From: Streptomyces sp. APSN-46.1
GTDB taxonomy: Bacteria; Actinomycetota; Actinomycetes; Streptomycetales; Streptomycetaceae
Assembly: GCF_022815725.1 (NCBI RefSeq)
Contig: NZ_JALGRF010000005.1
Location: 61,523 to 125,522 of the forward strand
Direction: 5' to 3'
Length of the DNA: 64,000 nt
Shown in pieces: positions 34,944 to 43,163 of this stretch. The position numbers and the translations under genes were made by a program. Numbering within the stretch: the stretch's first letter is position 1; every line of letters starts with the position of its first letter. A model generated the notes under the pieces. The model saw only the letters and a program-made list of their open reading frames with translations, had not been told where the DNA came from and did not search any database.

Positions 34944-37457
34944 ATGTCGACTCCGCATCCCTCCCCGCGGCGCCACAGCCTGTTCGGCTCGGCGCTCGCC
35001 GCCCTGATCACGGCCGCGGCCGTGTGTGCCGGAGACGCCGTCGCGGGCGTCTTCCCGTACGGGCCGCGCCATCGCAGCATCAACGACCTCGGCAACCAGT
35101 TCGTGCCCTTCCACGCGCACCTGTGGGACATGCTCCACGGGCGCGCGGAGGGCGGCCTGCTGTTCAACTGGCAGTCCGGCTACGGCACCAGCTTCCTGCC
35201 CGACTTCGGCACGTACCTGACGAGCCCCTTCGCCGTGCTGGTGGGGCTCTTCCCGCGCGAGGACATCGACCTCGCGGTGTACGTCGTCACCGTGCTCAAG
35301 ATGGCGGCCGCCGCGGCGGCGATGGCCTGGCTGCTGCGGACCCAGCGGCGCGGGCCGTGGTGGGCGGCGGGGCTGCTGGCCGCCTCGTACGCGCTGTGCG
35401 GCTGGTCGGTGATCGAGGCCTCGTACAACCCGATGTGGCTGGACGGGCTGATCGCCCTGCCGATGCTGTGCCTGACGGGTGAATGGGCGCTGCGCGGGCG
35501 CCGGCTCGCGCTGGGGGCGCTGGTCGTCGCCGTCTGCTGGACCGCCAACTTCTACACGGCGTACATGGCGACCCTGGGCGCGGCGCTGGTGCTGCTGGTA
35601 CGGGTGGTGCTGACGCGGGAGGGTGCGCGCGAGCGGCTGCGGGTGATCGGCCGGGCGGCGGGGACCACCCTGCTCGGCATCGCCCTCGCCTCGCCCGTCC
35701 TCGTCCCCCTCTTCATCAGCTCGGGGCAGGCGTACCCGGGACTGGTCAGGGAGTTCCAGCCGGTGTCCTGGGCGGACACGTTCGCCCGGCTGCTGCCCGC
35801 GACGTACTCCTTCTCCTCTCCGGCGCTCTTCGTCGGGACGGGGACGCTGCTGCTGGTCGCGGCGCTGCCGTTCCACCGGGCCGTGCCGGTGCGCACCCGG
35901 CTGTGGTGGGCGGGGCTGGCGGTGGCCGTGCTGGTCTCGTTCCAGTGGACGCCGACGCATCTGGCCTGGCACGTGTTCGCGACGCCGAACGGGAGCCCGT
36001 ACCGGCAGACGTTCGTACTGGCCGGGATCGTCGTGATCGCCGCGTGGACCGGGCTGGCGGCGGGCCTGCCGGGGGCGCGCGCGCTGGCGGCGGGCGCGGG
36101 CGTACTGGCGGCGGTGGCGCTCTGGGCGGGCGGCAGCGAGCTGGTCACCGGATGGAGCTACGGGCTGTTCGGCGCCGGGCTGCTGATCGCGGCGGGCGCC
36201 TGGTGGGCGCTGCGGCACCGCACGCTGGTGCTCCCGGCGGCGGGGCTGCTGGCCCTCGTACTGCTCGGGCAGGGCGCGGCGACCACGGCGTGGGGCATGC
36301 AGGGCAAGCTGGGCGGGCTGGACGACTACCCGTCCTGGGGCGCCGTCCACGGCGCCCGCGCCAAGGCCCTGGCGGGGGCCGAGGGCTGGCCCGCGTACCG
36401 GACGGACCCGAGCCGGCCCGCGCTGTCCGGCAACGACCCGATGCTGCTGGGCGGGGAGGGCGGCGCGTACTACAGCAGCCACACCCCGGACGTGTTCACG
36501 CGCACGATGGTGGCGCTCGGGGCCGGCTGGACCTCGCGCGGGCGCAACGTGCAGAGCATCGACAACCCGGTGACGGACGCGGTCTTCGCGGTCGGCGCCC
36601 GCCTGCGGCCGGACGGCACCATCGCCCGTGCCGAGGTCCCGCCGCTGATCACGACGCGCCCGCCGGGACCGGAGCTGTCCTACGCCGAGGACGCGCCGTT
36701 CCGGAACCAGGAACTCCTGCTGGGCGCGAAGGTGTACGAGGAGCCGGTCTCGCCCGGCGTCTGCCGCGCGGGCACGGAGGCCTACCTGTGGGCGCCGGAG
36801 TACAACGCGTCGGCCCGCCTCACGGGTGGGCCGGGCTTCCGCCTGGACGGCAACTCCCCGCGCAACCGGGCCGCCGTCCAGCGGCTGGGCGTCTCGCGCG
36901 GGCCTTCGTCGGCCCTGCGCTTCGACGCCGCCCCGCCGCCGCGGTGGACGCTGGCCTGCCTGGACCGCGCTGCGTTGGAGGCGGCGACCGACCGGCTGCG
37001 CGCCACGGCGGCCACCTCGCTCAAGGTCGGCTCGTCGGGCATCAGCGCCACCGTGGCCCCGGGCACCAAGGGCACAGCGATCCTCTCCTCCCCCGCGATC
37101 GCCGGCTGGACCTGCAACGGCCGCCCGGCCTCGGCCCACCTCGGCCTGGTCGCGATCCCGCTGGACGGCCGCACCACCACCGTCAGCTGCTCCTTCCGCC
37201 CCCCGGGCCTGCTCCCGGGCGCGACCGTCGCGGCGACGGCCCTGCTGATCCTGGCCGCGCTCACGTCCGGGCGCGTACTGCGCGCCCGGCGGCGCCGGCC
37301 GGGGGCCGGCGGGCTCCCACCGGCCGATGCCGCGAAGGCCGACGCGGAGGCGGCCGACGCGGAGGCGGCTGCCGCCGAGGCGGCTGCCGCCGAGGCGGCT
37401 GCCGCCGAGGCGGCCGTACTGGCCGGTGGCCGGCCAGGCGCCCGGCTCAGCCCCTGA
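34944..37457 (+). CDS. YfhO-family membrane protein
   Basis: 837 residues starting MSTPHPSPRRHSLFGSALAA. About twelve hydrophobic segments lie in the first 480 residues (for example WWAAGLLAASYALCGWSVIE and LALGALVVAVCWTANFYTAY). A large extracytoplasmic region follows, then one more helix (ATVAATALLILAALTSG). The loop DLGNQFVPFHAHLWDMLHGR, with the conserved NWQSGYG, matches the YfhO family of putative GT-C-like glycosyl transfer proteins. The C-terminus ends in about four EAAAA repeats from a gaggcggctgccgcc tandem repeat. It overlaps the convergent kinase by 11 bp. Confidence 0.82.
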   Translation: MSTPHPSPRRHSLFGSALAALITAAAVCAGDAVAGVFPYGPRHRSINDLGNQFVPFHAHLWDMLHGRAEGGLLFNWQSGYGTSFLPDFGTYLTSPFAVLVGLFPREDIDLAVYVVTVLKMAAAAAAMAWLLRTQRRGPWWAAGLLAASYALCGWSVIEASYNPMWLDGLIALPMLCLTGEWALRGRRLALGALVVAVCWTANFYTAYMATLGAALVLLVRVVLTREGARERLRVIGRAAGTTLLGIALASPVLVPLFISSGQAYPGLVREFQPVSWADTFARLLPATYSFSSPALFVGTGTLLLVAALPFHRAVPVRTRLWWAGLAVAVLVSFQWTPTHLAWHVFATPNGSPYRQTFVLAGIVVIAAWTGLAAGLPGARALAAGAGVLAAVALWAGGSELVTGWSYGLFGAGLLIAAGAWWALRHRTLVLPAAGLLALVLLGQGAATTAWGMQGKLGGLDDYPSWGAVHGARAKALAGAEGWPAYRTDPSRPALSGNDPMLLGGEGGAYYSSHTPDVFTRTMVALGAGWTSRGRNVQSIDNPVTDAVFAVGARLRPDGTIARAEVPPLITTRPPGPELSYAEDAPFRNQELLLGAKVYEEPVSPGVCRAGTEAYLWAPEYNASARLTGGPGFRLDGNSPRNRAAVQRLGVSRGPSSALRFDAAPPPRWTLACLDRAALEAATDRLRATAATSLKVGSSGISATVAPGTKGTAILSSPAIAGWTCNGRPASAHLGLVAIPLDGRTTTVSCSFRPPGLLPGATVAATALLILAALTSGRVLRARRRRPGAGGLPPADAAKADAEAADAEAAAAEAAAAEAAAAEAAVLAGGRPGARLSP
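37325..37425 (+). repeat. 15-bp tandem repeat at the YfhO C-terminus
   Basis: Several copies of gaggcggctgccgcc and variants encode EAAAA units. The array is a likely site of length variation. Confidence 0.55.
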
Positions 37458-38979
37458 CCTGGCCCAGCCAGTGCAGGGTCCGGCGGACCTCCGCCGGGAA
37501 GGGATGGTTCGGGCCGTGCAGGCGCTCGGCGTCGAACAGGAGCCGGGCCAGGGTGTCGTGGGCCGCCGAGCGGTCCCCGAGGGACAGCAGCAGGTGGGCT
37601 ATCCGGCGGCGGACCTCCAGCGGCAGGCCCGGGTCCGGATTGGCGTAGTGGTTCTCGAACAGGGGAAGCAGCGAGCGGTACTCGGCGAGCGCGGCCGCCG
37701 GCTCGCCGAGCTGCTCCAGGCACTGCGCCGCGTCGTAGCGGAAGCGCAGCGACTGCGGGTCCCCCGCCGTGAACTCGTCCGCGAGGCGGCGCAGTTCGGG
37801 CAGGGCGCGGCGGTACTGGCCGTCGTCCATCAGGGTGGCCGCGTACTGCTTGCGCAGCGAGCGGACCACCGGCGAGTGCTCCCCGTGCTGCGCGGCGGCG
37901 GCCGGGAGGATGCCGCCGAGGATGTCCACGGCCTGGGTCAGCTGTCCCTGGTCCAGCAGCTTGCGGGCCTCGTCGACGGCGCCGGGGATGTCGGGACGCA
38001 TCGGCGTCGGCGTAGGCGTAGGCGGGGCGGTCGGCCGCGGGGGGATCGTCCGGTCCGGCAGCACCGCGGCCCGGTCCGGCCAGGGGGCCTGCGGCCGCAG
38101 GAAGGGGCGGGTCGGGTCGAGCGGCCCTGACGGGGTGCCCTGCTTGGGCAGCAGCGGGACGAGCGACTCGTAGACCTCCTGGGCGGAGGCGGGGCGGTCC
38201 TGCGGGTCCTTGGCCAGCAGATGGAGCAGGAGCGCCTCCAGCTGGTGCGGGACCTCCGGGCGCAGCTGGCGCACCGGCAGCGGGGGCTCGTACAGATGGC
38301 GGTGCAGTACCCCGAGGGCGGTGGAGCCGGCGAACGGGACGTTGCCGCTGAGCAGTTCGTACAGCAGCACACCCAGCGCGTAGAGGTCGGTGTACGGGCC
38401 GACCGCACCGCCCATGGCCTGCTCGGGCGCCATGTACGCGGGGCTGCCGATCGGCGAACCGGTGCTGGTGAGGCGGGTGGTGTCGGTGTCCATCACGGAG
38501 GCGACACCGAGGTCCAGGACGAGAATGGTGCCGTCCGGGCGGATCATCACATTGCGCGGCTTCAGGTCGCGGTGCACGATCGGCACCGCGTGCACCGCCG
38601 ACAGCACCGAGCACAGCTGCGCGACCACCGCGACGGCCCACTGCCACGGGTACGGGTCGTGCTCCGCGAGGTGGTCGGCGAGGTCGGAGCCCTCGACGTA
38701 CCCCATGACGAGGAAGAGCTCGTCGCCGTCGCTGCCCGCGTCGTGCACGGTGACCAGGCCCGGGTGGTCCACCTGCGCCGTGACCCGGCATTCGCGCACG
38801 AAGCGGCGGCGCAGCTCCTCGGCGACGGTGCCGGGGCCCGCCACCTTGTCGGGGCGCAGCAGCTTGACGGCGACGCGCCGGTCCAGGCGCCGGTCGTACG
38901 CCGTCCAGACCTGGCCCATGCCGCCCTGGCCCAGGATGGTGGCCAGCTGATAGCGGTCGCCGATGATCCGTTCGGTCAC
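37447..38979 (-). CDS. Serine/threonine protein kinase with TPR-like C-terminus
   Basis: 510 residues from GTG 38979 (V-T-E-R-I-I-G-D-R-Y). The Hanks kinase domain has GQGGMGQVW, the ATP lysine in VAVKLL (Lys39), the catalytic loop HRDLKPRN (Asp138) and APEQ. The metal motif is DLG (Asp156) in place of DFG, an accepted variant. After a Pro/Thr linker (~residues 310-340) the C-terminal half is helical and TPR-like. There is no transmembrane helix and no PASTA domain. The GTG overlaps the stop of the upstream membrane protein gene (GTGA), so the two may work together. Confidence 0.9.
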   Translation of the reverse strand: MTERIIGDRYQLATILGQGGMGQVWTAYDRRLDRRVAVKLLRPDKVAGPGTVAEELRRRFVRECRVTAQVDHPGLVTVHDAGSDGDELFLVMGYVEGSDLADHLAEHDPYPWQWAVAVVAQLCSVLSAVHAVPIVHRDLKPRNVMIRPDGTILVLDLGVASVMDTDTTRLTSTGSPIGSPAYMAPEQAMGGAVGPYTDLYALGVLLYELLSGNVPFAGSTALGVLHRHLYEPPLPVRQLRPEVPHQLEALLLHLLAKDPQDRPASAQEVYESLVPLLPKQGTPSGPLDPTRPFLRPQAPWPDRAAVLPDRTIPPRPTAPPTPTPTPMRPDIPGAVDEARKLLDQGQLTQAVDILGGILPAAAAQHGEHSPVVRSLRKQYAATLMDDGQYRRALPELRRLADEFTAGDPQSLRFRYDAAQCLEQLGEPAAALAEYRSLLPLFENHYANPDPGLPLEVRRRIAHLLLSLGDRSAAHDTLARLLFDAERLHGPNHPFPAEVRRTLHWLGQVRG

Positions 38980-39620
38980 TTGGTGGGGTCCTGGATCGGG
39001 GTGTCGTTCGGGTCCTGGTACGGGCCGCCGGGCTGCGGGGGCCGGCGCGGCTGGTTGCGCAGCAGTTCGCTGAGCTCGTCGAGCTCGGCGCGGACCTGCC
39101 CGATGCGCGGGGGCGGGGTCGGCTGTGGCGGGACCTGCGGGGGAACGTGCGGGGGCACGTGCGTCTGGTCGGGCGCCTGCGCGGGCGGGTACCCGTACGA
39201 GGGCGCCGTCCGCCCCGGGTGGGCGTACGGGGCGGGCTGCGCCGGGTACCAGGGGGCGGGCGGGGCCCCGGCCGCCCGGGACTCGTAGTGGCGGATGTCG
39301 GCCACGAGGAAGTACACGCAGGTCGCGACGGCGCTGACGAGGCTGCCGCCGACCCCGACGTTGCTCTGCCAGCCGCTGGTGTCCGCGGTCGGGTCCAGCT
39401 CGATCATCACGACCCACAGGACGGTCAGGACGCCGCTGACCACCAGCAGCACCCAGTCGACGGACTTGCGGGTCACCAGCGCGAGCCGCAGCAGCGTGCC
39501 CCCGGCCAGGAAGCCACAGCTCAGGATGGGCAGCAGCGCGAACAGCACGCGCAGTGCCACCACGCCCCCGGAACTGGGCTGGTGACCGTGCTGCGGCGGC
39601 GGGAGGCCGGGGCCGTGCAT
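38976..39620 (-). CDS. Membrane protein coupled to the kinase
   Basis: 214 residues starting MHGPGLPPPQHGHQPSSGGV. Three hydrophobic segments are seen (ALRVLFALLPILSCGFLAGG, WVLLVVSGVLTVLWVVMIEL and VSAVATCVYFLVADI), then a cytoplasmic Pro/Tyr/Gln-rich tail with PPHVPPQVPPQPTPPP. ATG 39620 has GGAGC upstream. It overlaps the kinase start by 4 bp and may localise or feed signals to it. The family is not recognised. Confidence 0.75.
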   Translation of the reverse strand: MHGPGLPPPQHGHQPSSGGVVALRVLFALLPILSCGFLAGGTLLRLALVTRKSVDWVLLVVSGVLTVLWVVMIELDPTADTSGWQSNVGVGGSLVSAVATCVYFLVADIRHYESRAAGAPPAPWYPAQPAPYAHPGRTAPSYGYPPAQAPDQTHVPPHVPPQVPPQPTPPPRIGQVRAELDELSELLRNQPRRPPQPGGPYQDPNDTPIQDPTK

Positions 39621-39641
39621 CGCTGCTCCTGACGGGCGTGC

Positions 39642-39677
39642 GGAAAGGCTTGCGGAGCGAAGCGTATAAGCCTTTCC
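39642..39677 (-). promoter_or_regulatory. Inverted repeat in the promoter of the membrane protein-kinase operon
   Basis: GGAAAGGCTT (39642-39651) and AAGCCTTTCC (39668-39677) are perfect 10-bp arms flanking a 16-bp centre that contains, on the minus strand, TATACG, a possible -10. It may be an operator or a leader hairpin. Confidence 0.45.
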
Positions 39678-39740
39678 GGCCGCTGGTGAGGGGATGTGCC
39701 CAACCGTTGTACGGTCGCAGCACGCCGCCCTCACCCCCGC

Positions 39741-41831
39741 TCAGTCCGGCGTGACCGTGCCGTCCGAGAGACCGTCGTACAGGCCCTGTACGAGTTGTTC
39801 GCCGAGGCGTCCCGCCAGGCGCAGCGCGTCCTCGAACTCGGCCAGCGCGCGGAAGCGGGCACCGTAGCGCCGCTGTTCGGCCAGTGGCAGCCGGGGCAGT
39901 TGGAGGCGGCGTACGTCGAGCCGGGTGGCGGTGGAGGCGTGGCTGCTGGCGCGGCGGTTGTTGGCGGTGCCGCGCAGGAATCCGGCCAGGAACCACGGGT
40001 CGAGGGCGGCCGGGTCGGGGCGCAGCAGTTGCAGGCCCCGGCCGGGGACCGCGTCGGCCGTGCCCTCGTCCACGACGCGGGCGACGGTGGCGCCGCCGAC
40101 GACGGGGACGAGGACGTCGCCGGGGGCGGTGAGCACCGGGGCGTCGGGGGTGGCGGCCAGGGTGCCGGAGGGGCCAGTTCCGGCGTAGACGTCCTGTGCG
40201 GTGAGGACGGGCGCCGCGCCGGCGCCGCTGCCGGTGCCCGTGTGCAGCACCAGGGCCCCGGCGCGGGCGAGTTCGCCGATGGTGGTCAGCGACAGCGGGG
40301 CCGCGGCCGCGGGGGCCGGGACGGGGGGCGGCGGGGTGAGCCGGGCGGCGCGGCCGAGGGTCTCGTCGAGCCGTTCCCGTACGGAGCTCAGCTCGGCCGG
40401 TCCGCCGCCCGCGGCCGGGGGCGGCAGATGGCGGGCCGGGGTGAGGTCCACGTCGTCGTCGAGCAGTTCGATGACGGGGACGACGCGGCTGACGCCCTGG
40501 ACCTCCGCCACCGAGCCGGTGCGGTCGTACGCGGCCCAGGCGGCCTCGACCTCGCCGGCCACGGAGGCGACGCCGGCGGCCGCACCGGCACCACCGGCAC
40601 CACTGGCACCACTGGCACCACTGGCACTACCGGCCGCGCTGGCACTACCGGCCGCGCTGTCGATGAGCAGCAGCCCCTGCGGGGGCACCGCGTGCGGGGC
40701 GGGCCTGCGCAGGATCCACAGGTGCAGGGGGATCCCGTACGGCGGCGCGGCCCCGGCCGGGAGGGCGACGACGGCCCGCAGGGCGCCCCGGCGCAGCAGG
40801 TCGGCGCGGATGCGGCGGCCGGAGCGGCGGGAGGCGACGGCGGGCGGCATCAGCAGGACGGCGGTGCCGCCCTCGCGCAGGTGCGCCAGGGCGTGCTGGA
40901 CCCAGGCGAGTTCGGATTCCGTGCGGGCCGGGAAGCCGTACTCCCAGCGGGGGTCGTAGGCCAGTTCCTCGTGGCCCCAGTTGCGTTCGTTGAACGGGGG
41001 GTGGCAGAGCACGGCGTCGACGGTGTCCTGCGCGAAGGCGTCGGCGCGCAGGCTGTCGGCGGCGGCGGCGCGGACCTGGGCGGAGTCGTTCAGGGCCAGG
41101 CGCAGCGCGCTGAGGGCGGCGAGTTCGGGCGAGGAGTCCTGGGCGTGCAGGACGGTGGCGCCGGGTACGGCGCGCAGCAGGGTGCCGGTGCCGCAGGCGG
41201 GGTCGAGCACGGTGCGCACGCCGGGGCCGGCGAGGGCGGCCATGAGCCGGGCGAGGACGTCGGGGGTGAGCGTGTACTGACGGGGGTTGGCGTCGAGGTG
41301 ACGGCCCAGCAGGAATTCGAAGGCCTTGCGGGCGCCCAGTTCGGCGGCGAGTTCGGCGGCGGCCCGCAGCAGCGGCATGGCGGTGGGGCCGGGCCGGATG
41401 GCCTCCAGCGGGTGGCCGGGCCCGAGGCGGGCGCCGAGCACCTGGTCGAGGACGGGCCGCAGCAGGGCGGCCAACCGCTCGTCGGAGACGGCGGTCAGCT
41501 CCAGCCAGTCGGTGGGCCGGTCCCGTACGACGAGCAGCGCGCAGCCGGCCTTGACGAGTGCGGTGACGGGGCCGCCGGGGTGGGCGGCGATCTGCTGCCA
41601 GACGCGTTCGCGCAGCGGCACCTCGGCGAGTTTGCCCTGGGCGCGCAGCCACCGCTCGACCTCCGCCAGGGCGAAGGAGGGGCTGGTCTCCGTGCCGCCG
41701 ACCGGCTTGGGGAAATCGGCGTGCCGGCGCCGCCAGTTGCTGACGGCGGCGCGGCCGACGCCTGCCAGGCGGGCGACCTCGGCGGCGGTGACCTCTGCCT
41801 CGGTGACGTGTCGGGCGTTCTCGTCGGACAT
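39741..41831 (-). CDS. N-6 DNA methylase-like protein with N-terminal helix-turn-helix
   Basis: 696 residues starting MSDENARHVTEAEVTAAEVA. An AlpA/MerR-like helix-turn-helix (LAGVGRAAVSNWRRRHADFP) precedes the AdoMet-binding motif VLDPACGTGTLL (210-219). The catalytic motif is HPPFNERNW (277-285), with His where N6-adenine methylases have Asn or Asp. The C-terminal third (ITQ-like target recognition, with LPLAEQRRYGARFRALAEFE) resembles HsdS/HsdM fusions. A low-complexity Ser/Ala/Gly stretch lies near residues 395-425. No restriction subunit is nearby. The alternative ATG 41843 adds four residues; neither has a good ribosome binding site. Confidence 0.8.
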   Translation of the reverse strand: MSDENARHVTEAEVTAAEVARLAGVGRAAVSNWRRRHADFPKPVGGTETSPSFALAEVERWLRAQGKLAEVPLRERVWQQIAAHPGGPVTALVKAGCALLVVRDRPTDWLELTAVSDERLAALLRPVLDQVLGARLGPGHPLEAIRPGPTAMPLLRAAAELAAELGARKAFEFLLGRHLDANPRQYTLTPDVLARLMAALAGPGVRTVLDPACGTGTLLRAVPGATVLHAQDSSPELAALSALRLALNDSAQVRAAAADSLRADAFAQDTVDAVLCHPPFNERNWGHEELAYDPRWEYGFPARTESELAWVQHALAHLREGGTAVLLMPPAVASRRSGRRIRADLLRRGALRAVVALPAGAAPPYGIPLHLWILRRPAPHAVPPQGLLLIDSAAGSASAAGSASGASGASGAGGAGAAAGVASVAGEVEAAWAAYDRTGSVAEVQGVSRVVPVIELLDDDVDLTPARHLPPPAAGGGPAELSSVRERLDETLGRAARLTPPPPVPAPAAAAPLSLTTIGELARAGALVLHTGTGSGAGAAPVLTAQDVYAGTGPSGTLAATPDAPVLTAPGDVLVPVVGGATVARVVDEGTADAVPGRGLQLLRPDPAALDPWFLAGFLRGTANNRRASSHASTATRLDVRRLQLPRLPLAEQRRYGARFRALAEFEDALRLAGRLGEQLVQGLYDGLSDGTVTPD
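40572..40660. repeat. Microsatellite in the methylase gene
   Basis: Repeats of caccactgg and cactaccggccgcgctgg encode a Ser/Ala/Gly run. Such sequence is prone to slippage and could vary the linker length. Confidence 0.5.
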
Positions 41832-41866
41832 GCCGGGGAGCATACCCGTTCACAGACGAGAAGCCG

Positions 41867-41935
41867 CTTCACAGCGTGAACTCACCATTACTCGTGACTC
41901 ATGTTGACTCGGTTCACAGACATCTGATCTGATCA
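41867..41935 (+). promoter_or_regulatory. Promoter/operator region of lipoprotein gene A
   Basis: TTCACAGCGTGAA is a perfect TTCAC-N3-GTGAA palindrome, and TTGACT in GTTGACTCGGTTCACAG is a good -35. TTCACAG occurs three times between 41849 and 41928. The same two blocks recur at 43010-43062 upstream of the second lipoprotein gene, implying a shared regulator. Confidence 0.55.
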
Positions 41936-41970
41936 GCGTTCCCACGTCCGCCGCAGCAGAAAGTCCCCTT

Positions 41971-42690
41971 ATGCGTACCGCTCACCGTCTCACCGCCACC
42001 GCCGCCCTCGCCTGCGCCGCCACCCTGGGGCTCACCGGATGCCTCGGTTCCGCCTCCGGCCCGTTTCCCGACCTGTCCGGCTCCCAGGTGGCCGACAACT
42101 CCGTGACCGCCCTGCGCGGCGCCTCCTCACTCACCGTCAGCGGCAGCGTCTGGGACGAGGGCAAGCCGCTCCAGCTGAACATGGCGGTCAGCAAGACCGG
42201 CGACTGCAAGGGCACCATCTCCGGCAAGGACGGCTCCTTCGAGCTGATACGCAACGCCCAGTTCGTGTTCATCAAGGCCGACGAGCCCTTCTACCGCGCC
42301 CAGACGAAGGACCTGCCCAAGGCGCAGGCGGACGAGGCGGTCAAGCAGCTGGCCGGGCGCTGGCTGAAGACGAAGGCCTCGGACGAGGAGTCCAAGGAAC
42401 TGTCCGCCCTGTGCGACCTGGACGAGCTGCTCAAGGAGTTCGACGACAGCAAGGGCGCCGAAAAGGGCAAGGTCACCACGGTCGACGGCAAGGAAGCCCT
42501 CACCGTGACCACGAAGACCACCGACGGCACCGAGACCCTGCTGGTGGCCACCAAGGGCGAGCCGTACCTGCTCAAGGCGATCACCACCGGCAAGGAGCCG
42601 TCGGAGGTCTCCTTCACCGGGATCAACACACCGGTTCAGGCCGACGCCCCTACGGGCAAGGACGTCATCGACGCCGACAAACTCGGCTGA
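41971..42690 (+). CDS. Exported lipoprotein A (LppX/LolA-like fold possible)
   Basis: 239 residues. The signal peptide MRTAHRLTATAALACAATLG ends with lipobox LTGC (Cys24). The body is beta-rich: LRGASSLTVSGSVWDEGKPL, GDCKGTISGKDGSFELIRNA, VDGKEALTVTTKTTDGTETL. Two paralogues lie at 43871 and 44663. The pattern (F-E-L-I-R-N, CDLDELL, Y-L-L-K) is shared among them. Function is unknown; such proteins often bind or carry lipids. Confidence 0.78.
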   Translation: MRTAHRLTATAALACAATLGLTGCLGSASGPFPDLSGSQVADNSVTALRGASSLTVSGSVWDEGKPLQLNMAVSKTGDCKGTISGKDGSFELIRNAQFVFIKADEPFYRAQTKDLPKAQADEAVKQLAGRWLKTKASDEESKELSALCDLDELLKEFDDSKGAEKGKVTTVDGKEALTVTTKTTDGTETLLVATKGEPYLLKAITTGKEPSEVSFTGINTPVQADAPTGKDVIDADKLG

Positions 42691-42714
42691 ACCACCCTCT
42701 CAACTGACCGCCAT

Positions 42715-42746
42715 CGGAGGCCGGGCCCGTGCGGGCCCGGCCTCCG
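42715..42746 (+). terminator. Terminator after lipoprotein A
   Basis: CGGAGGCCGGGCCC (42715-42728) pairs perfectly with 42733-42746 around GTGC. It lies 25 bp past the stop. Confidence 0.85.
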
Positions 42747-42772
42747 ACGCGCGTCACGAGCCGCGTGTCAGG

Positions 42773-42998
42773 GGCCCCGGCCGGGAGGGCGACGACGGCC
42801 CGCAGGGCGCCCCGGCGCAGCAGATCGGCGCGGATGCGGCGGCCGGAGCGGCGGGAGGCGACGGCGGGCGGCAGAGCACGGCGTCGACCGCGGCCACGGC
42901 GGGCGGCGCGAACGCGTCGGCGCGCAGGCTGTCGGCGGCTCGAAGGCCCGGCGGGCGCCGAGTTCGGCGGCAGCAGCGCCCGTACACATACCAGGCAC
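42773..42998 (-). pseudogene. Decayed copy of the N-6 methylase gene
   Basis: 42773-42873 matches methylase positions 40749-40849 with a single visible mismatch over 101 bp. Shorter matches follow in the same order: about 42872-42886 to 41006-41020, 42910-42940 to 41034-41064, and 42948-42978 to 41318-41348. The pieces between have been deleted. Only a fragment reading AVASRRSGRRIRADLLRR and GALRAVVALPAGA remains translatable. The promoter region beyond it (43010-43062) also matches that of lipoprotein A. Confidence 0.8.
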
Positions 42999-43009
42999 GC
43001 CAGAGACCT

Positions 43010-43075
43010 CTTCACAGCGTGAATCGAAGAATCTTCACTAATCGCGTTGACTCGGTTCACAGGCTCTGTTGTAGT
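43010..43075 (+). promoter_or_regulatory. Promoter/operator region of lipoprotein B, duplicated from A
   Basis: CTTCACAGCGTGAA and GTTGACTCGGTTCACAG recur here. TTGACT followed after 17 bp by TGTAGT gives a fair promoter for the gene at 43164. Confidence 0.55.
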
Positions 43076-43163
43076 GATCTCGTCAACACCGAGCACACAT
43101 CAACACCCAGCAGCACAAAGGCCGTTCGGGCCACCCAGACACACCCGAGGCAGGAGTCCACTC

